Assembly: GCA_026390275.1 (NCBI GenBank)
Contig: JAPLGF010000083.1
Location: 1-9,046, forward strand
Source: Candidatus Atribacteria bacterium
Lineage (GTDB): Bacteria > Atribacterota > Atribacteria > Atribacterales > Atribacteraceae
DNA length: 9,046 nucleotides
Direction: 5' to 3'
Both the position numbers and the translations under genes were made by a program. The notes below the pieces were generated by a model. It searched no databases. It was not told where the DNA came from and saw only the letters and a list, made by a program, of their open reading frames with translations. Shown piece after piece: positions 1 to 5,680 of the stretch. Each line of letters begins with the position of its first letter. Positions within the stretch are counted from its first letter, which is position 1.

Positions 1-905
1 AGTCGGTTCCTGGTTTCTTTAAATGAAGAAAATGTCCGGGCTATGACTGATTGGTTCACCACCGGGGTCGGTACCCCAAAATCATAGGCCGCTTGGGAAG
101 TCCACTTTCCGGTCCCTTTTTGTTCGGCTTCATCAAGAATCATATCCACTAAAAAGTTCCCGGTTTCTGGGTCCCGTTTCCGGAGGACCGTAGCGGTGAT
201 TTCGAGGAGAAAGGAATTCAATTCATCGGTTGCATTCCAGTCATCAAAGATGTCGGCGATTTCGGGAGCTGGAAGACCATATATTTTTCGCATCAGGTCG
301 TAACATTCGGCAATACTTTGCATGAAGGCGTATTCAATCCCATTATGCACCATTTTTACGAAGTGACCGGCGGCTCCCGAGCCCAGAAAAGTACAACAGG
401 GACCGTCGTCCACCTGGGCCGATATCTTTTCGAAAATGTCTTTCACCAGATCATACCCGGCACGATGCCCTCCTGGCATGATGGAGGGACCATGGAGAGC
501 TCCATATTCTCCTCCACTGATACCGGTTCCTAAAAAAAGAAGTCCGTGGGACTCGGCGTCTCGATATCGCCTCTCGGTATCCTTGAAATACGAGTTTCCC
601 CCGTCAATGATCAGATCCCCTCTTTCCAGGTAGGGAGTGAGCGTTTGAATGATATCATCCACCGGTTGACCTGCTTTGACCATGAGCATGATCCGGCGTG
701 GTCTCTGGAGTAACGAGATAAATTCTTCCATGTTATAGGTAGCACTGAGTGCTTCATGAGCTGCCCTTCTTTTCATGACATCATGGGTCTTGGAAGGTGT
801 TCGATTAAAGACCGCAACCGAATATCCTTTTTTGGCGATATTGAGAGCGAGATTCTGTCCCATCACCGCCATACCGATTATTCCAATATCACAGATCCTT
901 TCCAT
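1..905 (-). CDS. gnd: 6-phosphogluconate dehydrogenase, decarboxylating (3' end beyond the window)
   Basis: This enzyme oxidatively decarboxylates 6-phosphogluconate to ribulose 5-phosphate with NAD(P)+ in the cytosolic pentose phosphate pathway. I translated the minus strand by hand: 301 codons are visible of a family length near 300 (short form) or 470 (long form), and the frame is open to the window edge. Visible motifs are the Rossmann start GIIGMAVMGQNLALN (residues 8-22), NRT (34-36), the substrate loop SGGEYGALHGPSIMPGG (130-146), HFVKMVHNGIEY (181-192) with catalytic Lys184 and Glu191, and LDEAEQKGTGKWTSQAA (257-273). The DEAEQKGTGKWT segment favours the long form. The start ATG at 903-905 has a GGGAGGT ribosome binding site about 6 bases upstream. 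A tyrosine follows SGGE where E. coli has a second Glu. The gene is divergent from the PfkB kinase gene. Family identity is certain; the C-terminal domain is not in view. Confidence 0.97.
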   Translation of the reverse strand, partial: MERICDIGIIGMAVMGQNLALNIAKKGYSVAVFNRTPSKTHDVMKRRAAHEALSATYNMEEFISLLQRPRRIMLMVKAGQPVDDIIQTLTPYLERGDLIIDGGNSYFKDTERRYRDAESHGLLFLGTGISGGEYGALHGPSIMPGGHRAGYDLVKDIFEKISAQVDDGPCCTFLGSGAAGHFVKMVHNGIEYAFMQSIAECYDLMRKIYGLPAPEIADIFDDWNATDELNSFLLEITATVLRKRDPETGNFLVDMILDEAEQKGTGKWTSQAAYDFGVPTPVVNQSVIARTFSSFKETRNR

Positions 906-923
906 ATTTTACCTCCCATTCTT

Positions 924-940
924 TGTGTCATTGTAACACA
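924..940 (-). promoter_or_regulatory. Candidate gnd promoter (extended -10) inside an inverted repeat
   Basis: Read on the minus strand, 938 to 930 is TGTTACAAT, an extended -10 (TG-N-TACAAT), with no good -35. It would give a very short leader of about 18 bases containing the gnd ribosome binding site. The same bases lie in a near-perfect inverted repeat, TGTGTCA-TTG-TAACACA (6 of 7 positions paired), so a dimeric repressor bound here would cover the -10. The promoter and the operator are both inferences from sequence alone. Confidence 0.4.
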
Positions 941-961
941 GGTCATTTTTTTTGGGGCTAC

Positions 962-991
962 CCCGAAAACAATGTTGAGTTGGTAAGGCAC
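962..991 (-). repeat. Conserved upstream element, copy A (upstream of gnd)
   Basis: Read towards gnd, this is GTGCCTT, then CCAACTCAACAT, then TTTTCGGG. The same three blocks in the same order and nearly the same spacing occur at 8939-8971 upstream of the gene at 9010. In both cases the leading GTGCC closes an inverted repeat with an upstream GGCAC (here GGCACC/GGTGCC at 987-992 and 1039-1044). The element ends about 56 bases before the gnd start. It could be a dispersed intergenic repeat or a shared cis-regulatory element. Confidence 0.6.
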
Positions 992-1080
992 CCTCCCCTC
1001 ACTCCTCCCCGGAGGGGGAATTCTTTCCTTCCCTTGATGGTGCCAGCGCGCAGGTATGGGGGTCTTTTATGATGTATGAT

Positions 1081-1108
1081 TTGACAGAAGAAAATGATGA
1101 ATTACAAT
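1081..1108 (+). promoter_or_regulatory. Sigma-70-type promoter for the PfkB kinase gene
   Basis: A perfect -35 hexamer TTGACA (1081-1086) is followed by a 16-base spacer and the -10 TACAAT (1103-1108). Transcription should begin near 1115, about 50 bases before the ATG at 1167. It is the best promoter match in the window. Confidence 0.7.
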
Positions 1109-1166
1109 GAGAAAAACCTGATTATCAATGATCGTCACCCAAATTACTCCCCAGGAGTTTAGAGGA

Positions 1167-2150
1167 ATGAAGAAAATTTTCGTGGTCGGTAATATCAGCT
1201 TGGATTTGATATTAGGAGAAATTAATGCCATTCCCAGGTGGGGAGTAGAGCTCCTCATTCCGGGTTACACGATGCGTCCGGGAGGTCAGGCAAGTAATGT
1301 CTCCCTGGCTTTGGGAAGTCTTCGGGTTCCTGTTTACGTAGTTGGAACCATTGGGGATGATTCTTTTGGATCTCACATCCGATCGGAGTATGAGAACTGG
1401 TCGATTCACACCGATTTTTTATTCTCACTTCCGTCGGTTCCTACAGGACTTTCGGTTGCGGTCACCAATCGTGAGACCCATGAGCGAACTTTTCTCACTG
1501 ATTTAGGGGCTCAGAGTGAGCTATCGATGAGCCACTTTGAGCAGATTTATCCCTTCATTCAGTCCGGCGATCTTCTTATCATTTGTGGATATTTTCTGAG
1601 TGAGAAGATTCGCTCACCAGAGTTGGTTTCGTTGGTGCAAAAAATTAAATCCGAAAAACCCGATACGGTTCTTTTCCTGGATACCGGTTGGCCTCCGGAG
1701 GGTTGGACAGAATCGACGAAACGGGAGATTCAGTTCCTGCTCCCCGAAATCGACTATTTTATTCCCAATGAGATTGAAATCGAGGGATTCATTGGAACCG
1801 ATTTTAAAAAGATACATGCTGATTGGGATGGAGTTCTGATCGTAAAAACGGGTAAGAAAGGCTGTGACGTCTATACTCCATTCCAATCCTACCACGTTTC
1901 GTCAGTTATTGTGGAGGTAAAAGATACTATTGGAGCGGGAGATTACTTCGATGCCGGGTTCATGTGGGGTCTCCTGAATGGATTTCCCCTTCTCAGGGCG
2001 GTGCAGGCGGCCAATATCGTGGCATCACTCAATATTTCTCTGGATGCTGGGAGAAAAATACTTGCCCGGGATGAGGATGTTCAGAAAGCACTCCGGGGAG
2101 AAAATATTTCTATCAATACTGGGGCCGGAGAAGGCTGCACCGGTGTGTGA
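1167..2150 (+). CDS. PfkB/ribokinase-family sugar kinase
   Basis: This is an ATP-dependent carbohydrate kinase of the PfkB family, 327 residues, a normal length. Visible motifs are the N-terminal strand VVGNISLDLI (6-15), signature 1 around RPGGQASNVSLALG (37-50) followed by VGTIGDDSFG (59-68), the NxxE metal motif at Asn201-Glu204, VKTGKKG (226-232), and signature 2 DTIGAGDYFDAGF (253-265) with catalytic base Asp259. I chose the ATG at 1167 because it has AGGAG nine bases upstream and begins exactly at the conserved first beta strand. An in-frame ATG at 1128 would add 13 residues unlike the family. The substrate cannot be read from the sequence: ribose, 2-keto-3-deoxygluconate, fructose and nucleosides are all used in this family. 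The gene is monocistronic, with its own promoter at 1081-1108, and it lies divergent from gnd and convergent with the aldolase gene. Confidence 0.9.
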   Translation: MKKIFVVGNISLDLILGEINAIPRWGVELLIPGYTMRPGGQASNVSLALGSLRVPVYVVGTIGDDSFGSHIRSEYENWSIHTDFLFSLPSVPTGLSVAVTNRETHERTFLTDLGAQSELSMSHFEQIYPFIQSGDLLIICGYFLSEKIRSPELVSLVQKIKSEKPDTVLFLDTGWPPEGWTESTKREIQFLLPEIDYFIPNEIEIEGFIGTDFKKIHADWDGVLIVKTGKKGCDVYTPFQSYHVSSVIVEVKDTIGAGDYFDAGFMWGLLNGFPLLRAVQAANIVASLNISLDAGRKILARDEDVQKALRGENISINTGAGEGCTGV

Positions 2151-2170
2151 TAGAGAGAAACAGGAATAAT

Positions 2171-2230
2171 AAGAAGGACGCGCCCCCCTCCTCTGTTCTC
2201 CCCCATAGAGGAGGGGGGCGCGTCCTTCTT
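2171..2230. repeat. Perfect 24-bp inverted repeat in the convergent junction
   Basis: Arms at 2171-2194 and 2207-2230 are exact reverse complements over all 24 bases, with a 12-base loop (2195-2206). The arms are very GC-rich in the middle (a CGCGCCCCCC core) and end in AAGAAGG/CCTTCTT. The element sits between the stop codons of the kinase gene (2150) and the aldolase gene (2250), so a bidirectional transcription stop is the simplest role. No clear T-tract follows on either strand, only CTTCTT within the arm, so it could instead be a palindromic intergenic repeat. Confidence 0.85.
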
Positions 2231-2249
2231 GACGAGTAGGGAGTCGGAA

Positions 2250-3206
2250 TCAGACGTTTTTCAAGATTTCCAGGATTTGTTTCGACATGTACAAGGCATC
2301 GTCGTATTTTCTCTGCCACATGTTACGTCCGAAGATGAGTCCATCCACTCCCGCTTCCATCGAGGCTTTCACTTTATCTAAGAGATCCTGGTCAGAAAGC
2401 TTGCTTCCACCAGAGACCAAAACTCCAGTTCTTCCTGCAGACTGGACAATCTGGTAAAGAGCACCTTTCATATCCAGGTTCAGGAGTTCATTATATTTTT
2501 TATACTTTCCATTCGGGTCATATTGTCCTTCTTTCGGGTCATCCGGGACATTGAGCTTCACCAGGGTGGCGCCGAGTTCATTGGCCACCCGGGCGGCATA
2601 ATCGACCATGGCCAGGCTATCATGCCCTCCACTGGCATCGACGGCTTTTCCCCGGGGATAGGCCCATACAATGACCGGCATGCCATACTTTTTTGCTTCG
2701 ATACGAATCTTCATGAATTGAATGAAGTCTTCGTCCTGACGTGATGAGCCAACATATAGAGTGTACCCGATAGCACAGGCTCCCAATCGAATGGCATCTT
2801 CAACTGTGGCATCAAGGGGAGAAAGTGGGGTATCACCAGGTGGGATCTGGGTTTTACCATTGATTTTAAGAACCAAAGGGATCCTTCCGGCATACCTCTT
2901 ATAATGTTTTTCTGCTAATCCGATGTGACATACTATACCGGAATAATTTCCTTCTTCCGCCAAAGAAAGCTGGAATTCAAAATCGTGGCTCGGGGGATTG
3001 GGAAAAAAATCCACCGGTCCATGTTCCATGCCTTGATCGACGGGAAGAAGCATCATTTTTCCATTTCCCGGCCCATGGGTGTACATCATCTGAAAAAGTC
3101 TGGCTTTTTCACCTGCTCCTATAAAATCAAGATCTAAACTAAATTTTTCCACGCGGATCTTTTTTTGCAGGTTGTTTTCAATTTTCAAAATGTCTTCCCT
3201 GGCCAT
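2250..3206 (-). CDS. Class I fructose-bisphosphate aldolase, DhnA/archaeal type
   Basis: This is a Schiff-base aldolase of the DhnA/FbaB class (318 residues) that interconverts fructose 1,6-bisphosphate with glyceraldehyde 3-phosphate and dihydroxyacetone phosphate in glycolysis and gluconeogenesis. Visible motifs are MLLPVDQGMEHGP (52-64), VWAYPRGKAVD (180-190) containing the family's catalytic Tyr (183), VKLNVP (216-221) with Lys217 as the likely Schiff-base lysine, the phosphate-binding VSGGSK (264-269), and GLIFGRNMWQR (289-299). A ribosome binding site AGGAGG lies six bases before the ATG at 3204-3206. The gene is monocistronic and convergent with the PfkB kinase gene. DhnA relatives also include 2-amino-3,7-dideoxy-heptulosonate synthase and sulfolactaldehyde-type aldolases, but length and motifs fit fructose-bisphosphate aldolase best. 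I give no symbol because fbaB and fba usage differs between lineages. Confidence 0.9.
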   Translation of the reverse strand: MAREDILKIENNLQKKIRVEKFSLDLDFIGAGEKARLFQMMYTHGPGNGKMMLLPVDQGMEHGPVDFFPNPPSHDFEFQLSLAEEGNYSGIVCHIGLAEKHYKRYAGRIPLVLKINGKTQIPPGDTPLSPLDATVEDAIRLGACAIGYTLYVGSSRQDEDFIQFMKIRIEAKKYGMPVIVWAYPRGKAVDASGGHDSLAMVDYAARVANELGATLVKLNVPDDPKEGQYDPNGKYKKYNELLNLDMKGALYQIVQSAGRTGVLVSGGSKLSDQDLLDKVKASMEAGVDGLIFGRNMWQRKYDDALYMSKQILEILKNV

Positions 3207-3236
3207 AGAGGTCCTCCTTTTTAGAACAGATAGTTA

Positions 3237-3264
3237 AAGATAAATTGTGAACGGTGAATGGCAA
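3237..3264 (-). promoter_or_regulatory. Candidate promoter for the aldolase gene
   Basis: On the minus strand, TTGCCA (3264-3259) is followed by a 16-base spacer and TATCTT (3242-3237). The spacer contains a short tandem TTCACCGTTCAC. Transcription would start near 3230, about 25 bases before the ATG. The -10 is a weak match. Confidence 0.35.
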
Positions 3265-3312
3265 AAATAAAAAAAAGCTACCAGTGTATATGATACGTTA
3301 ATAGGCGTTTTT

Positions 3313-3341
3313 TTGTTTTCGATGGGATATTTCGGTATAAT
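3313..3341 (+). promoter_or_regulatory. Promoter with consensus -10 far upstream of the UbiB-family gene
   Basis: TTGTTT (3313-3318), a 17-base spacer and TATAAT (3336-3341). The predicted start near 3348 lies about 280 bases before the UbiB-family ATG, so it would produce a long 5' leader or a separate small RNA. Confidence 0.6.
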
Positions 3342-3383
3342 GACTAGACCACCATGCCATTTCCCGGCATCAACCGATTAATG

Positions 3384-3432
3384 AAAATCAGCTTTTTTCT
3401 TTTTCATCTGACGCTGCAGGCTGATTTTTATA
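3384..3432 (+). terminator. Terminator-like hairpin in the UbiB leader
   Basis: AAAATCAGC (3384-3392) pairs perfectly with GCTGATTTT (3420-3428), and the 3' arm runs into TTTTTATAG. The loop is long (27 bases) and pyrimidine-rich. It sits about 40 bases downstream of the predicted start from the promoter at 3313-3341, so it could stop transcription early or be the 3' end of a short RNA of about 80 bases. The long loop makes it a weaker terminator than a compact hairpin. Confidence 0.4.
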
Positions 3433-3541
3433 GTATGATGCTGGTTTAAGTTGAGCTTTTCTGGGGCTTTTGTCCCCCTTGTATTTATTTTATTCAATAC
3501 TGGACCACGGTGCAATGTTCCCGGGAAAATATTCACTCACC

Positions 3542-3581
3542 CCAGACCCTAACCAGGGTTTGGTTCTGGCAGGGGGGTCTG
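3542..3581 (+). promoter_or_regulatory. Leader segment with mutually exclusive hairpins
   Basis: The arm at 3542-3550 can form a compact 9-bp stem (one G-T pair) with 3555-3563 across the four-base loop AACC. The overlapping 3543-3549 (CAGACCC) can instead pair exactly with GGGTCTG at 3575-3581, and CCAGA (3542-3546) can pair with TCTGG (3565-3569). These pairings exclude each other. They lie 45-85 bases before the UbiB-family start codon, on the predicted leader. No known riboswitch class is recognised. Confidence 0.35.
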
Positions 3582-3626
3582 ACACTGTTGTTTTTATAAT
3601 TTTTAAGAAAATGGGGGATTCACTTC

Positions 3627-5282
3627 ATGATGCTTTTTCAACGTCGTTCGTACCGGAATTTCAAACGGTTTCGAGAAATCGTCCGGGTTTTTACGAAATA
3701 TGGGTTTGCTTCTTTTTTTCGTCGCTTTCCACTTTTAGAGCGTTTCAATTTCCCTCCGGTACGTAAAGACATTTTGAATAATCCACCGCAAGTCAACTTG
3801 AGAATGGCTCTCGAAGAATTGGGAACCACTTTCATCAAAATCGGTCAGATTCTCAGTATGCGGATTGATATTTTATCCGAAGATTACTGTCGGGAATTAA
3901 AAAAACTGCAGGATGATACCACTATTGTGGATTCCGATCAGATTCGAGAAATAGTAGAAACTGAACTTCAGGGGAAAATTGAAGAGGTCTTTCAAGAATT
4001 TGATCAGGTACCACTGGCCTCCGCTTCTATTGCCCAGGTTCATCGGGCAGTGCTGAAAGACGGACAAAAGGTGGCGGTAAAAATTCAAAAACCAGATGTG
4101 GAAAAGAAAGTCGATGCCGATCTGGAAATTCTCACCTATTTTTCGGGATTGGCAGACCGATTGATGATTATTCCCGAATCAATTTCTTTGGGAGAATTAG
4201 TCGCCGAATTTAAAAAGAATTTGCTTCGCGAAACCGACTTTTTATACGAAGCCATGAATGCCCTTAAATTCCGGGAAAATTTTTCCGGAGTAGAAGGGGT
4301 GTATATTCCGAACATCGTGCGAAAATTTTCCACCCGGAGAGTCCTCACTATGGAGCTCATCGAAGGTGTTCGGGTGACTCGCCTCCGGGAATGTCACTTA
4401 GAAAACATTGACTGCCCACTTCTGGCTCAACGCGGGGCCATGGCAGTTCTCAAGATGATTTTTGAAGATGGTTTTTTTCACGTGGATCCACACCCGGGGA
4501 ACCTCATGGTGAAAGAAACAACCGGTGAGCTGGTTTTTCTGGATTTTGGGATGGTGGGGGCGCTGGATAGCGAAACCAGGGAAAGTATGGTGAAATTACT
4601 TATTGCAGCCCTGGGAAAAGACGCTTCCCGGGTGGTCACGCTTTTAGAGGAAGACATCCTTCTGACTCCGGTCAGGTCCCCGGTTGCTCTGCGGATGGAT
4701 CTCAACGAAATTTTGGAACGATATATTACCGCTGATTTGAAAGAAATGAATTTCAACAACCTGGTGACTGATTTCTTTTATATTCTCCGAAAAAATAATC
4801 TCCGTTTTCCGGCTCATCTTGCTTCCATGATGCGGGCACTGGTGGTGGCAGAGGGAACTGGAATGATGCTGGATCCTGACTTTACGATTGCCCCTTATTT
4901 GGAAAAGTTTTTAAAACGAGTTTTCACGCGTTCGATGGGTGTTGATCATTTAACCCGGAAAGCCATAAATTTTGCTTTGGACTGGAAAAAGCTGGTGGAA
5001 GAGTTTCCCGGGAAAAGTCATGATATACTCACCAAATTGTCTTCTGGACGATTTAGTTTTAAGTTTGAGAGCAAGGAAATGGAGGAATTGAATCGAAAGT
5101 TGGATACGATCAGTAATCGGATTTCTCTTAGTATTATCCTGGCGGCTTTGTTGATTGGTTCTTCCCTTATCTATACCAATTATCAGTATCTCAAGTCGCT
5201 CAGTATCCTGGGTATCCTGGGGTATATCGTTGCTGCTTTCTTAGGGATTATGCTGGTTTTTGAAATGTTAAGGCACCGTTAA
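3627..5282 (+). CDS. UbiB/ABC1/COQ8-family atypical protein kinase-like membrane protein
   Basis: This is a 551-residue UbiB-family protein, the usual length (about 540-560). Family members are atypical kinases or ATPases needed for quinone or other isoprenoid lipid metabolism; the direct substrate is unsettled. Visible in order are the family-specific KxGQ motif K71-I-G-Q74, the alanine-rich replacement of the P-loop ASASIAQ (131-137), the VAVK lysine K152, the ExD motif E202-T-D204, the catalytic loop HVDPHPGN (285-292) and the DFG metal motif D306-F-G308. Two C-terminal transmembrane segments, about 500-518 and 525-546, anchor it to the membrane, as in other bacterial members. The start ATG (ATGATG at 3627) is preceded by GGGGG nine bases upstream. 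No quinone-biosynthesis gene is nearby, so its role in this probable anaerobe is open. It begins a run of plus-strand genes but is separated from its promoter by a long leader. Confidence 0.92.
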   Translation: MMLFQRRSYRNFKRFREIVRVFTKYGFASFFRRFPLLERFNFPPVRKDILNNPPQVNLRMALEELGTTFIKIGQILSMRIDILSEDYCRELKKLQDDTTIVDSDQIREIVETELQGKIEEVFQEFDQVPLASASIAQVHRAVLKDGQKVAVKIQKPDVEKKVDADLEILTYFSGLADRLMIIPESISLGELVAEFKKNLLRETDFLYEAMNALKFRENFSGVEGVYIPNIVRKFSTRRVLTMELIEGVRVTRLRECHLENIDCPLLAQRGAMAVLKMIFEDGFFHVDPHPGNLMVKETTGELVFLDFGMVGALDSETRESMVKLLIAALGKDASRVVTLLEEDILLTPVRSPVALRMDLNEILERYITADLKEMNFNNLVTDFFYILRKNNLRFPAHLASMMRALVVAEGTGMMLDPDFTIAPYLEKFLKRVFTRSMGVDHLTRKAINFALDWKKLVEEFPGKSHDILTKLSSGRFSFKFESKEMEELNRKLDTISNRISLSIILAALLIGSSLIYTNYQYLKSLSILGILGYIVAAFLGIMLVFEMLRHR

Positions 5283-5315
5283 AACCGGTTTTTTATTATA
5301 AAAAGATCGATTTAA

Positions 5316-5636
5316 ATGAGGAAGATGCATGCGATGTATATTCAAATCGCAAGAGGTTTTCTTTCTATTGGAGAGGGTGTACTGGTATTGGTTATGCACC
5401 ACCAGGTATGGGCAGAGGAAAAAATGGTTCTATCAAGTCCCGGGATTGTGGAAGGGAAAGTTATCCCGGTAAAATATACCTGTAAAGGGGATAATATCTC
5501 GCCCGAACTCAGGTGGCAAAATGTACCTCCGGAGGCAAAAAGCTTAATGCTTCTCGGTGAAGATCCAGATGCTCCCTCTGAGAACCACAAGAGAACCTTT
5601 TATCCCTTGATGGTATCGGCGGGTCTGGTAGTATAA
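5316..5636 (+). pseudogene. Truncated PEBP (YbhB/YbcL, Raf-kinase-inhibitor-like) gene remnant
   Basis: The visible product is 106 residues. Its middle matches the start of bacterial PEBP-family proteins: SSPGIVEGKVIPVKYTCKG (family pattern: secretion end, IPxKYTCxG), DNISPELRWQNVPPEAKSLML, then DPDAP and KRT. After KRTF the family's HWVLYNIP segment, the EGxNDFGxxGYxGPxPP loop and the rest of the fold are missing, and a stop follows 11 residues later. Intact relatives run about 150-180 residues. The N-terminus looks like a signal peptide ending in VWA-EE, but its hydrophobic core holds a Glu and histidines, as if decayed. Starts at 5316, 5325 and 5334 are possible; 5334 has GAGGAAG nine bases upstream. 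The last 46 bases of homologous coding (5555-5600) share two blocks with the neighbouring isomerase gene. A degraded gene is most likely; a functional short variant cannot be excluded. Confidence 0.65.
5555..5600 (+). repeat. Two-block shared sequence, copy 1 (in the PEBP remnant)
   Basis: CGGTGAAGATCCAGA, 19 unrelated bases, then AAGAGAACCTTT. The same 15- and 12-base blocks recur at exactly the same spacing at 6541-6586, near the 3' end of the isomerase-like gene. Both are read in the same codon frame (GEDPD ... KRTF). The truncation of the PEBP gene occurs right after the second block. Confidence 0.7.
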
Positions 5637-5680
5637 AATTGTTTACTCAAAGACTGGAACAGGAAGAGAGGAGGAAGGAA

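Larger units (their letters stand above)
3207..3626. other. Gene-free 420-bp region between the divergent aldolase and UbiB genes
   Basis: No convincing gene lies here. The left 60 bases hold the candidate aldolase promoter. The rest holds a good plus-strand promoter at 3313-3341 and then about 280 bases with several inverted repeats before the UbiB-family start at 3627, listed separately. An open frame of 31 codons at 3354-3449 has no ribosome binding site and is not called. Confidence 0.7.

Noticed and set aside
953..973. GGGG-CTA-CCCC with an adjacent T-run as a terminator
   Set aside because: The stem has four pairs, and the T-run precedes it on the plus strand and becomes an A-run after it on the minus strand, so neither strand has terminator polarity.
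3354..3449. A 31-codon open frame starting MPFPGINRLM between the upstream promoter and the UbiB-family gene
   Set aside because: There is no ribosome binding site before its ATG (GACTAGACCACC), it overlaps the hairpin arms at 3384 and 3420, and the peptide resembles no family I know. A leaderless peptide is possible but unsupported.
3595..3600. TATAAT close to the UbiB-family start, a possible nearer promoter
   Set aside because: The -35 position holds GGGGGG, and the hexamer lies in a T/A-rich run. The ribosome binding site would begin almost at the transcription start.
3470..3766. A 98-codon plus-strand open frame overlapping the start of the UbiB-family gene
   Set aside because: It overlaps the UbiB-family coding region in another frame and lies over the leader inverted repeats. 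Its sequence has no recognisable domain.
5639..5680. TTG-started extension of the isomerase-like gene by 14 codons
   Set aside because: It has no ribosome binding site before the TTG, and the extension (FTQRLEQEERRKE) includes the AGGAGG that clearly serves the ATG at 5681.
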